Positions 44,264 through 52,918 of a DNA stretch of 64,000 bases are shown in pieces. Location: NCBI RefSeq assembly GCF_002954355.1, contig NZ_MQVV01000012.1:310001-374000 (forward strand). The letters run 5' to 3'. Position numbers and translations under genes: made by a program. This DNA comes from Nonlabens tegetincola. GTDB taxonomy: Bacteria > Bacteroidota > Bacteroidia > Flavobacteriales > Flavobacteriaceae. Below the pieces are notes generated by a model that did not search any database, was not told where the DNA came from, and was given only the letters and a program-made list of their open reading frames with translations. How positions within the stretch are numbered: the first letter of the stretch is position 1; each line of letters starts with the position of its first letter.

Positions 44264-44782
44264 TTACATCATTTCGCCTCGTGCAGGATACTCTTTATCT
44301 AGTATAAAGTCTATAGCTTTTAACATAGATGGTAAATGAGGTCTACCCCATGGATTACTATTAATCGCAGCATAGTAGATATCGTTATGACTATCAACAA
44401 GGAAGAATCCAGGTTCACTAAAAAGATCAGGTTCACCTTCTTTAATTCCTTTGCTCAAATAAAGTCCCCAATTTCTAGCCGACTCTTCCGATAAATTATA
44501 TCCTAGAGATACTTTGTCGATGTCCCATTTTTGTTTAGAAAGTCTAGCTCTTTTTTCATCATCCATACTTACAGCCACTGCCTGAACACCTTTATCCTTA
44601 AAATCAGATAAGAGTTCATTGAGTTGTTCCAAGTATTTTTTACATAATGGACAATGCAGTCCTCTATAAAATATTACAAGTGTAAAATTTTCACTATCTG
44701 CTTTTTTAAGATCCCATACTTTATCTCCTAGTAAAGGAAATGATAGTTCTGGAGCTTGTTGTTGTGGAATAGGTTTTTTCAT
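44264..44782 (-). CDS. AhpC/TSA-family peroxiredoxin-like protein
   Basis: A 172-residue thioredoxin-fold protein. Seen: FYRGLHCPLCKKYLEQL with a CxxC in place of the usual peroxiredoxin PxxxTxxC, so it belongs to the PRX-like/AhpC-TSA group with a CPLC centre. Family partner AVSMDDEKRARLSKQKW is present. Known members reduce peroxides or disulfides. First gene of the minus-strand operon. Confidence 0.86.
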   Translation of the reverse strand: MKKPIPQQQAPELSFPLLGDKVWDLKKADSENFTLVIFYRGLHCPLCKKYLEQLNELLSDFKDKGVQAVAVSMDDEKRARLSKQKWDIDKVSLGYNLSEESARNWGLYLSKGIKEGEPDLFSEPGFFLVDSHNDIYYAAINSNPWGRPHLPSMLKAIDFILDKEYPARGEMM

Positions 44783-44935
44783 AAAATAAAAATAGAATCT
44801 TGTAGCTGGACAATTCTAAAATCATTCCTAAACTCGTGCTAATGCCTTTTTAAAACGAAACTATTAACTATTAAATGTTTAATAAATTAAAATAAAGATT
44901 AAACAAAATAAGTATCTTTATTGAAAATTGAAATT

Positions 44936-45094
44936 ATGGCAGATAAAGAAAAAAATAGAGTTCCTATGGTTAACAGAACTCCAGCCGATATGCATGCTGA
45001 TGGTGTTCACTTTGATCCAAAAATCAAGGAGGCTTTAAAGGCTGAAAGAGCAAGACGTGAAACAAAACACCAAAAGAATCTAGATAAAAAATAG
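44936..45094 (+). CDS. Small charged protein, 52 residues, unknown
   Basis: Open frame of 52 codons starting at ATG 44936, divergent from the peroxiredoxin gene. The product is strongly charged (MADKEKNRVPMVNRTPADMH at the start and a Lys/Arg-rich tail), soluble and without Cys. A -7-like TATCTTTA lies about 20 bases upstream. Codon use resembles neighbouring genes and the frame fills the gap up to the YeeE promoter. Function unknown. Confidence 0.6.
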   Translation: MADKEKNRVPMVNRTPADMHADGVHFDPKIKEALKAERARRETKHQKNLDKK

Positions 45095-45109
45095 AGATTT
45101 ATGTAATAC

Positions 45110-45154
45110 TGTAACTTTTGTTACTGTTACGCTTTCGCGAAAGCGTGATATTTG
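45110..45154 (+). promoter_or_regulatory. Crp/Fnr-type operator and promoter of YeeE/YedE pair
   Basis: TGTAAC-TTTT-GTTACT (45110-45125, one mismatch at the last base) followed by GATATTTG (45147-45154), start-to-start 37 bases as at 19433 and 20538. A copy of the palindrome (45130-45145) fills the space between operator and -7 element. Confidence 0.7.
45130..45145. repeat. Palindrome copy 13 (in YeeE promoter)
   Basis: Perfect 16-bp palindrome located between the Crp/Fnr operator and the -7 element. Confidence 0.95.
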
Positions 45155-45172
45155 CATAAAAATTTATTATTG

Positions 45173-45739
45173 ATGCATTGGATTTATGAACCGTGGCCGT
45201 GGTATGTTGCAGGGCCATTGATTGCGCTTGTAATGTTTTTATTATTGTTTTTAGGTAAGCAATTTGGAATCTCGGCAAATTTAAGAACGAAATGTGCTGC
45301 TTTCGGAGCTGGTAAGACATCAGATTTTTTTGATTTTGATTGGAAAGAAGAGCGATGGAACTTAATGATTGTGCTAGGTGCGATAATTGGAGGATTCCTA
45401 GGATCCACCTTTATGACAAATAATGGTGATAACAGTGTTTCTATCTCAAAAAATACTGTAGAAGAGCTTAAAAGTGAGTATCATTTTCTAAGTGCTGGTG
45501 AAAGTTATTTGCCAGAAGAGTTGTTTGCAATTGAAAGCTTAAACGACTTCACAACAATCGCAATATTGCTAGTTGGTGGTTTTCTTGTTGGATTTGGAGC
45601 GCGATACGCAGGTGGCTGTACATCGGGACATGCTATATCTGGATTGAGCAACTTACAGTTACCATCTCTCATAGCTGTTATAGGTTTTTTTATAGGTGGA
45701 TTAATAATGATTCACGTTTTCTTCCCTCTAATATTCTAA
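45173..45739 (+). CDS. YeeE/YedE family permease, first half-transporter
   Basis: A 188-residue membrane protein with about four helices. Seen: LRTKCAAFGAGK (Cys of the first half), and GFGARYAGGCTSGHAISGLSNLQ, the YeeE/YedE GGCTSGH signature. Known: YeeE (TsuA) imports thiosulfate; split two-gene versions (PmpA/PmpB-like) occur in flavobacteria. ATG 45173 is used since an upstream TTG overlaps the promoter's -7 element. The second half starts two bases later. Confidence 0.88.
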   Translation: MHWIYEPWPWYVAGPLIALVMFLLLFLGKQFGISANLRTKCAAFGAGKTSDFFDFDWKEERWNLMIVLGAIIGGFLGSTFMTNNGDNSVSISKNTVEELKSEYHFLSAGESYLPEELFAIESLNDFTTIAILLVGGFLVGFGARYAGGCTSGHAISGLSNLQLPSLIAVIGFFIGGLIMIHVFFPLIF

Positions 45740-45740
45740 T

Positions 45741-46157
45741 ATGAAAAAGTATACAGCTTATTTAGCCATAGGAGTATTTTTTGGTTTAGTTATGTATAAG
45801 TCTGAGGCCGCTTCTTGGTTTAGGATTTATGAAATGTTTCGTTTCGATAGTTTTCATATGTACGGAATTATTGGAAGTGCTCTTATTCTAGGAGTAGTAG
45901 GAATACAATTAATTAAGCGTAAAAATATCAAAGCCTTAGGTGGAAGAGATATGCAATTAAATCAAAAACAACCTAGCTTTCCTAGGTATTTAGTTGGCGG
46001 AATTTTTTTTGGATTAGGTTGGGCGCTTGCAGGTGCATGCCCTGGACCTATGTATGTTTTGATAGGTGCTGGTTTTCCTTCTATTTTAATCGTAATTAGT
46101 GGTGCATTAATAGGCACTTACGTTTATGGCCTTTTACGAGCTAGGCTTCCTCATTAA
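45741..46157 (+). CDS. DUF6691 / YeeE-YedE second half-transporter
   Basis: A 138-residue membrane protein with four helices and the second-half signature GLGWALAGACPGPMYVLIGAG (Cys in ACPGP). Known: forms a pair with the preceding YeeE/YedE half. The Cys residues of both halves line the thiosulfate path in the TsuA structure, so import or export of a sulfur compound is likely. Confidence 0.87.
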   Translation: MKKYTAYLAIGVFFGLVMYKSEAASWFRIYEMFRFDSFHMYGIIGSALILGVVGIQLIKRKNIKALGGRDMQLNQKQPSFPRYLVGGIFFGLGWALAGACPGPMYVLIGAGFPSILIVISGALIGTYVYGLLRARLPH

Positions 46158-46242
46158 TGGTGAATATTCTTGTTAATTTGTTTTAAATACCGAAATTACT
46201 GATAAACAGAAAATTAACTACTATTATCATAATGTTTGGAAT

Positions 46243-46269
46243 TTTGCATGGTTATAAAATTTAACTTTG
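46243..46269 (+). promoter_or_regulatory. Promoter of the 46285 gene
   Basis: -33 TTTG (46243-46246) and -7 TAACTTTG (46262-46269), spacer 15 bases. An apparent TTG start at 46267 lies inside this element, so ATG 46285 is the start. Confidence 0.55.
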
Positions 46270-46284
46270 GTCAAAATTTCTGCT

Positions 46285-46674
46285 ATGGATAGAATTACGT
46301 ATAAAGATTTCGGTTATGCAGAAGTATTTGTTTTTAAAAATTTTTTAATCACCCAAATAGCGGAAGGGATTGTAGTTGGCGAAGGTCATCTTCGTTATTT
46401 GAAGATGTTTATAGAAAAAACCTACGGATCAAATCCGATGGTTTATTTGAGTAATAGGATTAACTCGTATAGCGTAAATCCACTCGTCTATCACCATTTT
46501 CCCGAGATTCCCAATCTTTTGGGTATTGGTGTGGTTGCATACTCACCTATTACTATTCAAAATATTAAGATTGAAAAAAATTTTCAAAAGTTCCTTTTCA
46601 AGCATTTGATAAAATTGAACAAGCGGTTATTTGGTCTGATTATTTGGTCACAGCTCACATTAAAAAACACATAG
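46285..46674 (+). CDS. Hypothetical protein, possible STAS/SpoIIAA-like fold
   Basis: A 129-residue soluble protein I cannot assign firmly. Seen: alternating beta/alpha pattern (AEVFVFKNFLITQIAEGIVV; LRYLKMFIEKTYG; PMVYLSNRINSYSVNPLVYHHF; LLGIGVVAYSP), which resembles flavobacterial SpoIIAA/STAS-like hypothetical proteins. No membrane segments or Cys. It has its own promoter and terminator. Function unknown. Confidence 0.6.
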   Translation: MDRITYKDFGYAEVFVFKNFLITQIAEGIVVGEGHLRYLKMFIEKTYGSNPMVYLSNRINSYSVNPLVYHHFPEIPNLLGIGVVAYSPITIQNIKIEKNFQKFLFKHLIKLNKRLFGLIIWSQLTLKNT

Positions 46675-46700
46675 TATAACATAAATACTTACTGTATTTA

Positions 46701-46737
46701 AAACCTCTAACTCATAAAAAAAGTTAGAGGTTTTTTA
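46701..46737 (+). terminator. Intrinsic terminator
   Basis: 12-bp stem AAACCTCTAACT/AGTTAGAGGTTT with an A-rich loop and T run; ends the 46285 transcript. Confidence 0.9.
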
Positions 46738-46756
46738 AATTATTTAATATTATTTT

Positions 46757-46784
46757 TTTGCAGCTAATTAATTATTTAGTTTTG
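46757..46784 (+). promoter_or_regulatory. Promoter of the TonB receptor gene
   Basis: TTTG (46757-46760), 16-base spacer, TAGTTTTG (46777-46784), 17 bases before the ATG at 46802. Good Bacteroidota promoter. Confidence 0.6.
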
Positions 46785-46801
46785 TCTAAAAATAAATTTT
46801 G

Positions 46802-49165
46802 ATGCTTCGTAAATTAGAATTGTGTATAGTAATGGCTTTTGTAATGCCTATTATTTCACTCGCTCAATCACCTTCTTTAACAATAAAAGGTAAAGTTTTA
46901 AGTGATAAAGATCCTGTAGTTCTGGCTACTGTTGTAGTTAAAGAAACACACACACGAGCATTCACTAATATTGATGGTGAATTTTCTATAACCTTAGATG
47001 AGAAAGGTGAGTATACTCTTTATATTTCAGCATCCGGATACCGCAATTCAACCCAAACCATTGATGTATCTCAAGAAGAAAACTCGTTTGAATTCACATT
47101 GGTAAAAGATGCTTTAGGATTAGACCAAGTTGTAGTTAGTGCTACTCGTAATCGAGTAGAACGTAAAAAAGCACCGGTGGTAATATCTTCTATACGTACA
47201 AGATTGCTCAATGCAACCCAATCTACGACACTGGCCGATGGATTAGGTTACGCTCCTGGAGTAAGAGTAGAAAATAATTGTCAAAATTGTGGATTTACTC
47301 AAGTAAGATTAAATGGATTACAAGGAGCCTATACTCAGGTTCTTTTGAATAGTAGACCAGTATTCACTTCGCTATTGGGCGTTTATGGTCTAGCGCAAAT
47401 ACCCGTTAATACCATTGAGCGTATTGAAGTGGTGCGCAGTGGTGGTAGTGCTCTATATGGGTCAAATGCTATTGCAGGTACGGTAAACGTAATCACTAAA
47501 GATCCTGTTTTAAATACTTGGGAAATAGGTAGTACCATATCAAGCATAAAAGGAGACGCATTAGATAGAAATTTAAATTTCAATTCATCTATTGTAGCTG
47601 ATGATTTACAGACAGGAGTTACCTTTTACGGCTCATACCGCAATCGTGATGCCTATGATGCTAATGATGATGGCTTTACTGAAATAGTAGAAATTGATAA
47701 CACTACGGTTGGGGCAAAAGCTTTCTTAAAACCTCATGAGCGTAGTAGAATCTCATTGAATTTAAATGCAATAAAGGAATATAGACGTGGTGGTGACCGA
47801 CTGGATCTTGCACCTCAATTTACCGATATCACGGAAGAGCTTCAACACGATACATTCATAGGTGGTGCCGATTATGAATGGGAAAGCACCGATTACTCTC
47901 ACAAGCTACAAGCTTATACAAGTACATCTTATACAAATCGAGACAGCTATTACGGTGGTTTAGGAGGATCAAGAACTAGGCAGGATAGTTTAATTGCCAA
48001 TAATGCATTTGGTACTACTAAGGACTTGGCTTGGGTAACAGGAGTTCAACATACTAAATCGTTCACAAGAGATGTAATTACTTCAGGATTGGAATACGTA
48101 ACAACCAATACAGAAGATGAAATTCCTGGTTATAATCGTTCTATTGATCAACAGGTAAATACTATTGGGTTTTATTCACAATACGAGTGGAAACCTACCG
48201 AAAAAGTTACTGCTTTATTAGGAGCAAGATTAGACCATGTAAACGTGGATGGGAAATATTCAGTAGGGACAGTTTTGCGAGAGGTGTCAATTGATCAAAC
48301 AGCTATTTCTCCCAGATTAACTATGAGTTATGACCTGACAAAACAAATTAAATTACGAGCAGGTTATGCTCGAGGTTTTAGAGCTCCACAAGCTTTTAAT
48401 GAAGATTTACATATATCTAGTGTAGGAGGAGAACAGCTCTTTGTTATCTTATCTGAAGATTTAAAAACAGAATACTCTAATGCGTTTACCAGTTCTTTTA
48501 ATTACTCTCTCTCAAAAAACTTACTTCAATTAGATTTTCTAGTAGAAGGATTTTACACAACTATTCAGGATCCATTTACTCAAGTGAGCACAGGTGCTAC
48601 CTTGAATAATGGTTCTATATTAGAAGAGGTGCGCAATGGTTCTGGTGCAACTGTCTTTGGTAGTAATATTGAAATTGGTGTTTCGCCATCATCCGATTGG
48701 AGGTTTCAAATAGGCGCTACTTATCAAGAATCTAGGTATGATGATGAACAATTACTCTTTGAAAGCGATGGTACTTTAGGAGAGTCTGATATCTTTATAG
48801 ATGAGTTTGTACGTAATCCTAATTGGTATGGGTTTTTAAATGCTACCTGGTTACCGTCAGAAAAGTTTAATGTCGATCTTACCAGTACCTATACAGGTCG
48901 CATGAATGTTCCTAGAGTAATAAGTGACAGCGGATTTCTTCAAATAAATCGATCTAATCCTTTTTTTGACATGAATCTCAAAGTTGAAACTCATTTTGAT
49001 TACAGTGATGATTTTATGATTACCATTTCTGGTGGTGTGCGCAATATGTTTGATAGTTTTCAAGACGATTTTGATACGGGCGCTACCAGAGATTCGGATT
49101 ATGTTTATGGACCTATGGCTCCTAGAACTGTATTTTTAGGAATCAAAATTGGTAAAATGCATTGA
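46802..49165 (+). CDS. TonB-dependent outer membrane receptor
   Basis: A 787-residue receptor. Order: signal peptide (1-21, ending SLAQ), a carboxypeptidase-regulatory-like beta-sandwich (about 25-105), plug domain (about 110-230; VVVSATRNRVERKKAP, then NNCQNCGFTQVRLNGLQG and GGSALYGSNAIAGTVNV), and a 22-strand barrel ending in FLGIKIGK. Known: the NCQNC plug motif occurs in a group of receptors for metal chelates, including copper/heme-like ligands; substrate is not certain. A thioredoxin-like protein follows by two bases. Confidence 0.9.
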   Translation: MLRKLELCIVMAFVMPIISLAQSPSLTIKGKVLSDKDPVVLATVVVKETHTRAFTNIDGEFSITLDEKGEYTLYISASGYRNSTQTIDVSQEENSFEFTLVKDALGLDQVVVSATRNRVERKKAPVVISSIRTRLLNATQSTTLADGLGYAPGVRVENNCQNCGFTQVRLNGLQGAYTQVLLNSRPVFTSLLGVYGLAQIPVNTIERIEVVRSGGSALYGSNAIAGTVNVITKDPVLNTWEIGSTISSIKGDALDRNLNFNSSIVADDLQTGVTFYGSYRNRDAYDANDDGFTEIVEIDNTTVGAKAFLKPHERSRISLNLNAIKEYRRGGDRLDLAPQFTDITEELQHDTFIGGADYEWESTDYSHKLQAYTSTSYTNRDSYYGGLGGSRTRQDSLIANNAFGTTKDLAWVTGVQHTKSFTRDVITSGLEYVTTNTEDEIPGYNRSIDQQVNTIGFYSQYEWKPTEKVTALLGARLDHVNVDGKYSVGTVLREVSIDQTAISPRLTMSYDLTKQIKLRAGYARGFRAPQAFNEDLHISSVGGEQLFVILSEDLKTEYSNAFTSSFNYSLSKNLLQLDFLVEGFYTTIQDPFTQVSTGATLNNGSILEEVRNGSGATVFGSNIEIGVSPSSDWRFQIGATYQESRYDDEQLLFESDGTLGESDIFIDEFVRNPNWYGFLNATWLPSEKFNVDLTSTYTGRMNVPRVISDSGFLQINRSNPFFDMNLKVETHFDYSDDFMITISGGVRNMFDSFQDDFDTGATRDSDYVYGPMAPRTVFLGIKIGKMH

Positions 49166-49167
49166 TT

Positions 49168-49641
49168 ATGAAACTGTATACTACACTCGTTTTTGTTATA
49201 GTGGCCTTTGTGGTATTACCAATAAACGCACAAGGCAATTCAATAGAATGGACCACAATTGAGAATGTTGAGGACTCGCTTTCGCGAAAGCGTAAAAAAA
49301 CAATCCTATATTTTTATACGGATTGGTGTGTGTATTGTAAAAAAATGGAGCAATCTGCATTTAAAGATCAGCAGGTAATAGAGAAATTAAAAAAGGATTA
49401 TTATACCATTAAATTAAACGCTGAAACAGCTGATACTATCCAAATAGGCAATGATCAATTTATCAATAAAAACCTTAAAAAAACTAGAAACCCGACTCAT
49501 GAGCTCGCCGAATTATTAGGAAGTCGAAAAGACAAACCTTTTGTAGCGCCTGTAATTGTACTATTTGATGAACAATTCAATGTTATCAAACGTTCTTTTG
49601 AGTATTTATCACCAAAGGAATTGTATCAATGGATTCAATAA
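49168..49641 (+). CDS. Exported thioredoxin-fold protein
   Basis: A 157-residue protein with signal peptide (1-21) and a thioredoxin domain. Seen: LYFYTDWCVYCKKMEQSAF with CxxC; the typical cis-Pro loop is in KPFVAPVIVLFD. Function: periplasmic disulfide reductase for a metal-related partner, by operon with the TonB receptor (inference). The palindrome encodes SLSRK at about 37-41, before the domain. Confidence 0.85.
   Translation: MKLYTTLVFVIVAFVVLPINAQGNSIEWTTIENVEDSLSRKRKKTILYFYTDWCVYCKKMEQSAFKDQQVIEKLKKDYYTIKLNAETADTIQIGNDQFINKNLKKTRNPTHELAELLGSRKDKPFVAPVIVLFDEQFNVIKRSFEYLSPKELYQWIQ
49277..49292. repeat. Palindrome copy 14 (in thioredoxin-like gene)
   Basis: Perfect 16-bp palindrome, read as S-L-S-R-K between signal peptide and thioredoxin domain. 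Confidence 0.95.
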
Positions 49642-49642
49642 A

Positions 49643-49680
49643 AAAAGCCTTTTCGTAAAATGAAAAGGCTTTTCTTCTTT
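49643..49680. terminator. Bidirectional terminator between convergent genes
   Basis: 12-bp stem AAAAGCCTTTTC/GAAAAGGCTTTT with loop GTAAAAT; T-rich on the right and A-rich on the left, so it serves the thioredoxin gene and the minus-strand lipoprotein gene. Confidence 0.9.
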
Positions 49681-49694
49681 TTTGTTTAAAAATC

Positions 49695-50516
49695 TTATAA
49701 AGTAATATTGATAGTATTACCATTTACTGTTGTATACACTGCTTGATTGTCACAAGCACCAGAGCCATAATCCAAGCTTCCTTGTAGAACTGTGCCATTA
49801 AAATCAAGAACACCTTCAGTGATATTTGCACAGGTATAAGGTTTTAGTAAAGGTTGTGAGATGGTAATTGTTAGACTAGAACCATTTGGTCTACTTACCG
49901 TTCTATTACCCATAAATAATTCCACTACATCATCAGTTCTTATTAATGTTCCAGCTCCTTGAATAAGTCGAGTGTCAACGTCGCTATTAAAGTTAAATAC
50001 CGATCCGTTTAGACTAGTAAAACTTCCATTTGAAACATTTCTATTCCATTGAATACTGGTTGATGTTGAAGTATTTGTATAAGTCACTAGACCAGATAAA
50101 CCTCTTCCATTTATAGTGTAATTGCGTCTTTCTACAGTTGCTACTGCTCCTGGATTACGTAACATGTCAGTTAAAGTAATTTCGATTATCCCGGTTCGGG
50201 TAATACCTCTAGGAGATGTGCAGCCAGTCCCAAAATCTAGTGTATACGTTTTAGGAAAACCACCGTTTGTAGTTTGAGTGGTAACAACCACACAACCATT
50301 TTTAGAAATGCTATCCTCTTCTGTAAAATCTCTTGAGAAATTAAGGTCCTCGACATCTAGAACTAGGTCAAAATCAAACGATTCTGCTACTTCAATAGCT
50401 GCGCTTTCCTTTGCTAGTTCTGTATCAGATTGGTTTGTGTTTTCTTCATCACTAGAACATGAGGTGCCTATTGAAAGTAATACTGTCATGAAAGGTAAAA
50501 TCAATAATTTTCTCAT
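49695..50516 (-). CDS. Lipoprotein of unknown function
   Basis: A 273-residue lipoprotein: signal MRKLLILPFMTVLLSIGTSC with lipidated Cys, then an acidic tether and a beta-rich body with repeated ITLT/NGS-type strands. It contains CVVVTTQTTNGG and GYGSGACDNQ-like segments: KPYTCANITEGVLDFNG. No family I recognise beyond flavobacterial hypothetical lipoproteins. It is on the minus strand, 63 bases after the TetR gene. Confidence 0.7.
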   Translation of the reverse strand: MRKLLILPFMTVLLSIGTSCSSDEENTNQSDTELAKESAAIEVAESFDFDLVLDVEDLNFSRDFTEEDSISKNGCVVVTTQTTNGGFPKTYTLDFGTGCTSPRGITRTGIIEITLTDMLRNPGAVATVERRNYTINGRGLSGLVTYTNTSTSTSIQWNRNVSNGSFTSLNGSVFNFNSDVDTRLIQGAGTLIRTDDVVELFMGNRTVSRPNGSSLTITISQPLLKPYTCANITEGVLDFNGTVLQGSLDYGSGACDNQAVYTTVNGNTINITL

Positions 50517-50579
50517 AATAAATGGTTTTAATGTTTAACGATCATGAGACCCTTAAAATTGTAGAAAGTTTAAAAGGAC

Positions 50580-51146
50580 TTATTTTTTAAGTCCAAGTAA
50601 AAGTAAATCTGGCAGTTCTACTTTAAGAGTTTCAATCTCACTGGGAGATTTCTTTGGAATCCATAAATAGATGGATCTTAGTGTGCTCAAAAGATTGAAT
50701 AAGATAGTTTCAACACTCATGTTTTTGAACTCACCTTTATCGATTCCTTCTAGTATGATTTGTTTAAAATCAGCCTCATAATTCTTACGCAATCGTATAT
50801 ATTCTTCATAGGAAACTCCTTCTAAATGCATCCAGTCGTTATTAAGAACAGCTAGTGAATCAGTAAGTGATAAAGCAATTTTTATATGTAAAGCGATAAG
50901 ATTTTGAGCCTTTACAAAGGCAGTGCTATCGTCACTTTCAACTTGCTTCATTCCATTGGTAAATTCGTGAGCAACCTCAAGAATTAAAATCGTAAGTATT
51001 TCTTGTTTACCAGATATATGATTATACAAGCTTGCAGCCTTCATATCTAGCGCCGCAGCTAGATCTCGCATGGTAACGGCAGAATATCCACGTTCTTTAA
51101 AAAGTCGAGCTGCAGTAGTTAGAATTTGAGATTTGCGCTGGGTCAT
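50580..51146 (-). CDS. TetR family regulator
   Basis: A 188-residue TetR protein with helix-turn-helix AARLFKERGYSAVTMRDLAAALDM followed by ASLYNHISGKQEIL (residues 12-50). The C-terminal ligand domain is helical and shows no known signature. It is divergent from the aromatic amino acid hydroxylase gene across a 95-base gap, so it may regulate that gene and/or itself. Confidence 0.87.
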   Translation of the reverse strand: MTQRKSQILTTAARLFKERGYSAVTMRDLAAALDMKAASLYNHISGKQEILTILILEVAHEFTNGMKQVESDDSTAFVKAQNLIALHIKIALSLTDSLAVLNNDWMHLEGVSYEEYIRLRKNYEADFKQIILEGIDKGEFKNMSVETILFNLLSTLRSIYLWIPKKSPSEIETLKVELPDLLLLGLKK

Positions 51147-51216
51147 GGGATTGCAAGTATACCTCTAAAACAAATTATTCACAAAAGTTTATACCATCCA
51201 TGTGATAATTAGACTT

Positions 51217-51224
51217 TAGATTTG
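51217..51224 (+). promoter_or_regulatory. Promoter -7 element TAGATTTG of hydroxylase gene
   Basis: Exact TAnnTTTG match 18 bases before the hydroxylase start; -33 element not clear. Confidence 0.5.
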
Positions 51225-51241
51225 CGTGTAAATATGCAGAC

Positions 51242-52918
51242 ATGCTACAAAACATAGAATCTAATCCTTTAATTGACCGTTTACCACCTCATTTAAAACA
51301 ATTCATAAAACCACAAAACTATGAATTGTACACAGCGCAAGATCAAGCGGTGTGGCGTCATGTCATGCAACGTAATGTTGAGTTTTTAAGTAAAGTCGCT
51401 CATGGATCGTACTTAAAAGGATTGGAAAAAACAGGTATTTCTATTGAAGAGATTCCTTCTATGTATGGAATGAATCGTATTTTAAAGGAAATAGGCTGGG
51501 CAGCAGTTGCGGTTGATGGATTTATTCCACCAGCTGCCTTCATGGAATTTCAAGCCTATAAAATATTGGTAATTGCTGCCGATATAAGAAAGCTAGAGAA
51601 TATTGAATACACGCCTGCTCCAGATATTATCCACGAGGCTGCAGGACATGCTCCTATAATTGCCAGCCCAGACTATGCAGAATATTTAAGACGATTTGGA
51701 GAAATAGGCAGTAAAGCAATTTCAAGTGCACACGATCATCAAATGTACGAGGCTGTTAGGCAGCTTTCCATACTTAAAGAAACACGCACGGCTGTTCCCG
51801 ATGCACAACTGGATCAACAAATCTCCAATGCCGAGGAAGAAGTGGAACGTTTACAAAACAAAAAGGTGGAACCTAGCGAGATGTCTCTCATTCGCAACTT
51901 GCACTGGTGGACAGTAGAATACGGATTAGTAGGAACTCTAGACGATCCTAAGATTTATGGAGCAGGATTGCTTTCTAGTATAGGTGAGAGTAAAAGTTGT
52001 CTGGAGCCAGAAGTGGAAAAAAGACCTTATTCTATTGATGCCGCTTATCAAGACTTTGATATAACTCGCAAACAACCGCATTTATATGTTACACCAGATT
52101 TTGCCCGATTGAGCGAGGTTCTTGAAGAGTTTGCCAATACTATGGCTGTACGTAAAGGTGGTCATCGAGGCTTACGTAAATTAATAGATTCTAAGAGTTT
52201 AGGAACTATAGAATTGAGCACCGGATTACAAGTATCAGGAGTATTTACTCGTATGATTACTAATGAGGACAATGAGGTTGTATTTTTTGAGACAACAGGT
52301 GAATCTGCACTAGCATATAGGGAGAAGGAACTTATCGGGCATGGAATTTCTACGCATAAAAAAGGCTTTTTGAGTCCGCTAGGAAAATTGAAAGGCATTT
52401 CGCTAGCCATTGAGGATATGGGGCCTCGTGACTTACAAGCCTATAATTTTTATGACAATGAACGTATAGAGTTTACCTATGAAAGTGGTATTCACGTAGA
52501 AGGTCTAAATGTAACTGGTATGCGTAATTTGAATGGTAAACTTATGCTTATTCAATTCGTGGACTGCACGGTTACTTACAAGGATGAGGTGCTTTTTACA
52601 CCTCAAGATGGTATGCTGCATTTAGCAGTTGGAAAGGAAATAGTTAGTGCCTATGCTGGTCCGGCCGATTATCACAGTTTTGACCTGGTGTACCACGAGA
52701 GTGATACAAAAACTGTGAAACCTGTTTACACTGAAAAACAACTTGTTGTTCATGGATGGTATGAAAAGGTACGACGCTTTCGCGAAAGCGTAAAAACAAA
52801 TAACACTGTCCTAAACAATGATCAAATCAATGAGCTTACAGGTATCTTGAATCAAGTGGAAAAAGAATTTCCTGATCAATGGTTGTTGACAGATGAGATT
52901 AATGAGTTACTTACTTAA
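51242..52918 (+). CDS. Aromatic amino acid hydroxylase (phenylalanine 4-monooxygenase-like)
   Basis: A 558-residue protein. The N-terminal 330 residues form a pterin-dependent hydroxylase core with the iron motif IIHEAAGHAP (two His, at about 139 and 144) and the glutamate ligand further on; the C-terminal 220 residues are an extra beta-rich domain. Known: long flavobacterial versions (about 580 residues) are annotated as phenylalanine hydroxylase, while proteobacterial PhhA is about 260. The palindrome encodes RFRES at about 512-516, in the tail. Confidence 0.86.
   Translation: MLQNIESNPLIDRLPPHLKQFIKPQNYELYTAQDQAVWRHVMQRNVEFLSKVAHGSYLKGLEKTGISIEEIPSMYGMNRILKEIGWAAVAVDGFIPPAAFMEFQAYKILVIAADIRKLENIEYTPAPDIIHEAAGHAPIIASPDYAEYLRRFGEIGSKAISSAHDHQMYEAVRQLSILKETRTAVPDAQLDQQISNAEEEVERLQNKKVEPSEMSLIRNLHWWTVEYGLVGTLDDPKIYGAGLLSSIGESKSCLEPEVEKRPYSIDAAYQDFDITRKQPHLYVTPDFARLSEVLEEFANTMAVRKGGHRGLRKLIDSKSLGTIELSTGLQVSGVFTRMITNEDNEVVFFETTGESALAYREKELIGHGISTHKKGFLSPLGKLKGISLAIEDMGPRDLQAYNFYDNERIEFTYESGIHVEGLNVTGMRNLNGKLMLIQFVDCTVTYKDEVLFTPQDGMLHLAVGKEIVSAYAGPADYHSFDLVYHESDTKTVKPVYTEKQLVVHGWYEKVRRFRESVKTNNTVLNNDQINELTGILNQVEKEFPDQWLLTDEINELLT
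52775..52790. repeat. Palindrome copy 15 (in hydroxylase gene)
   Basis: Perfect 16-bp palindrome, read as R-F-R-E-S in the C-terminal part of the hydroxylase. Confidence 0.95.

Noticed and set aside
45152-45172. TTG start of YeeE/YedE gene at 45152
   Set aside because: The codon overlaps the GATATTTG -7 element; ATG 45173 matches the family start.
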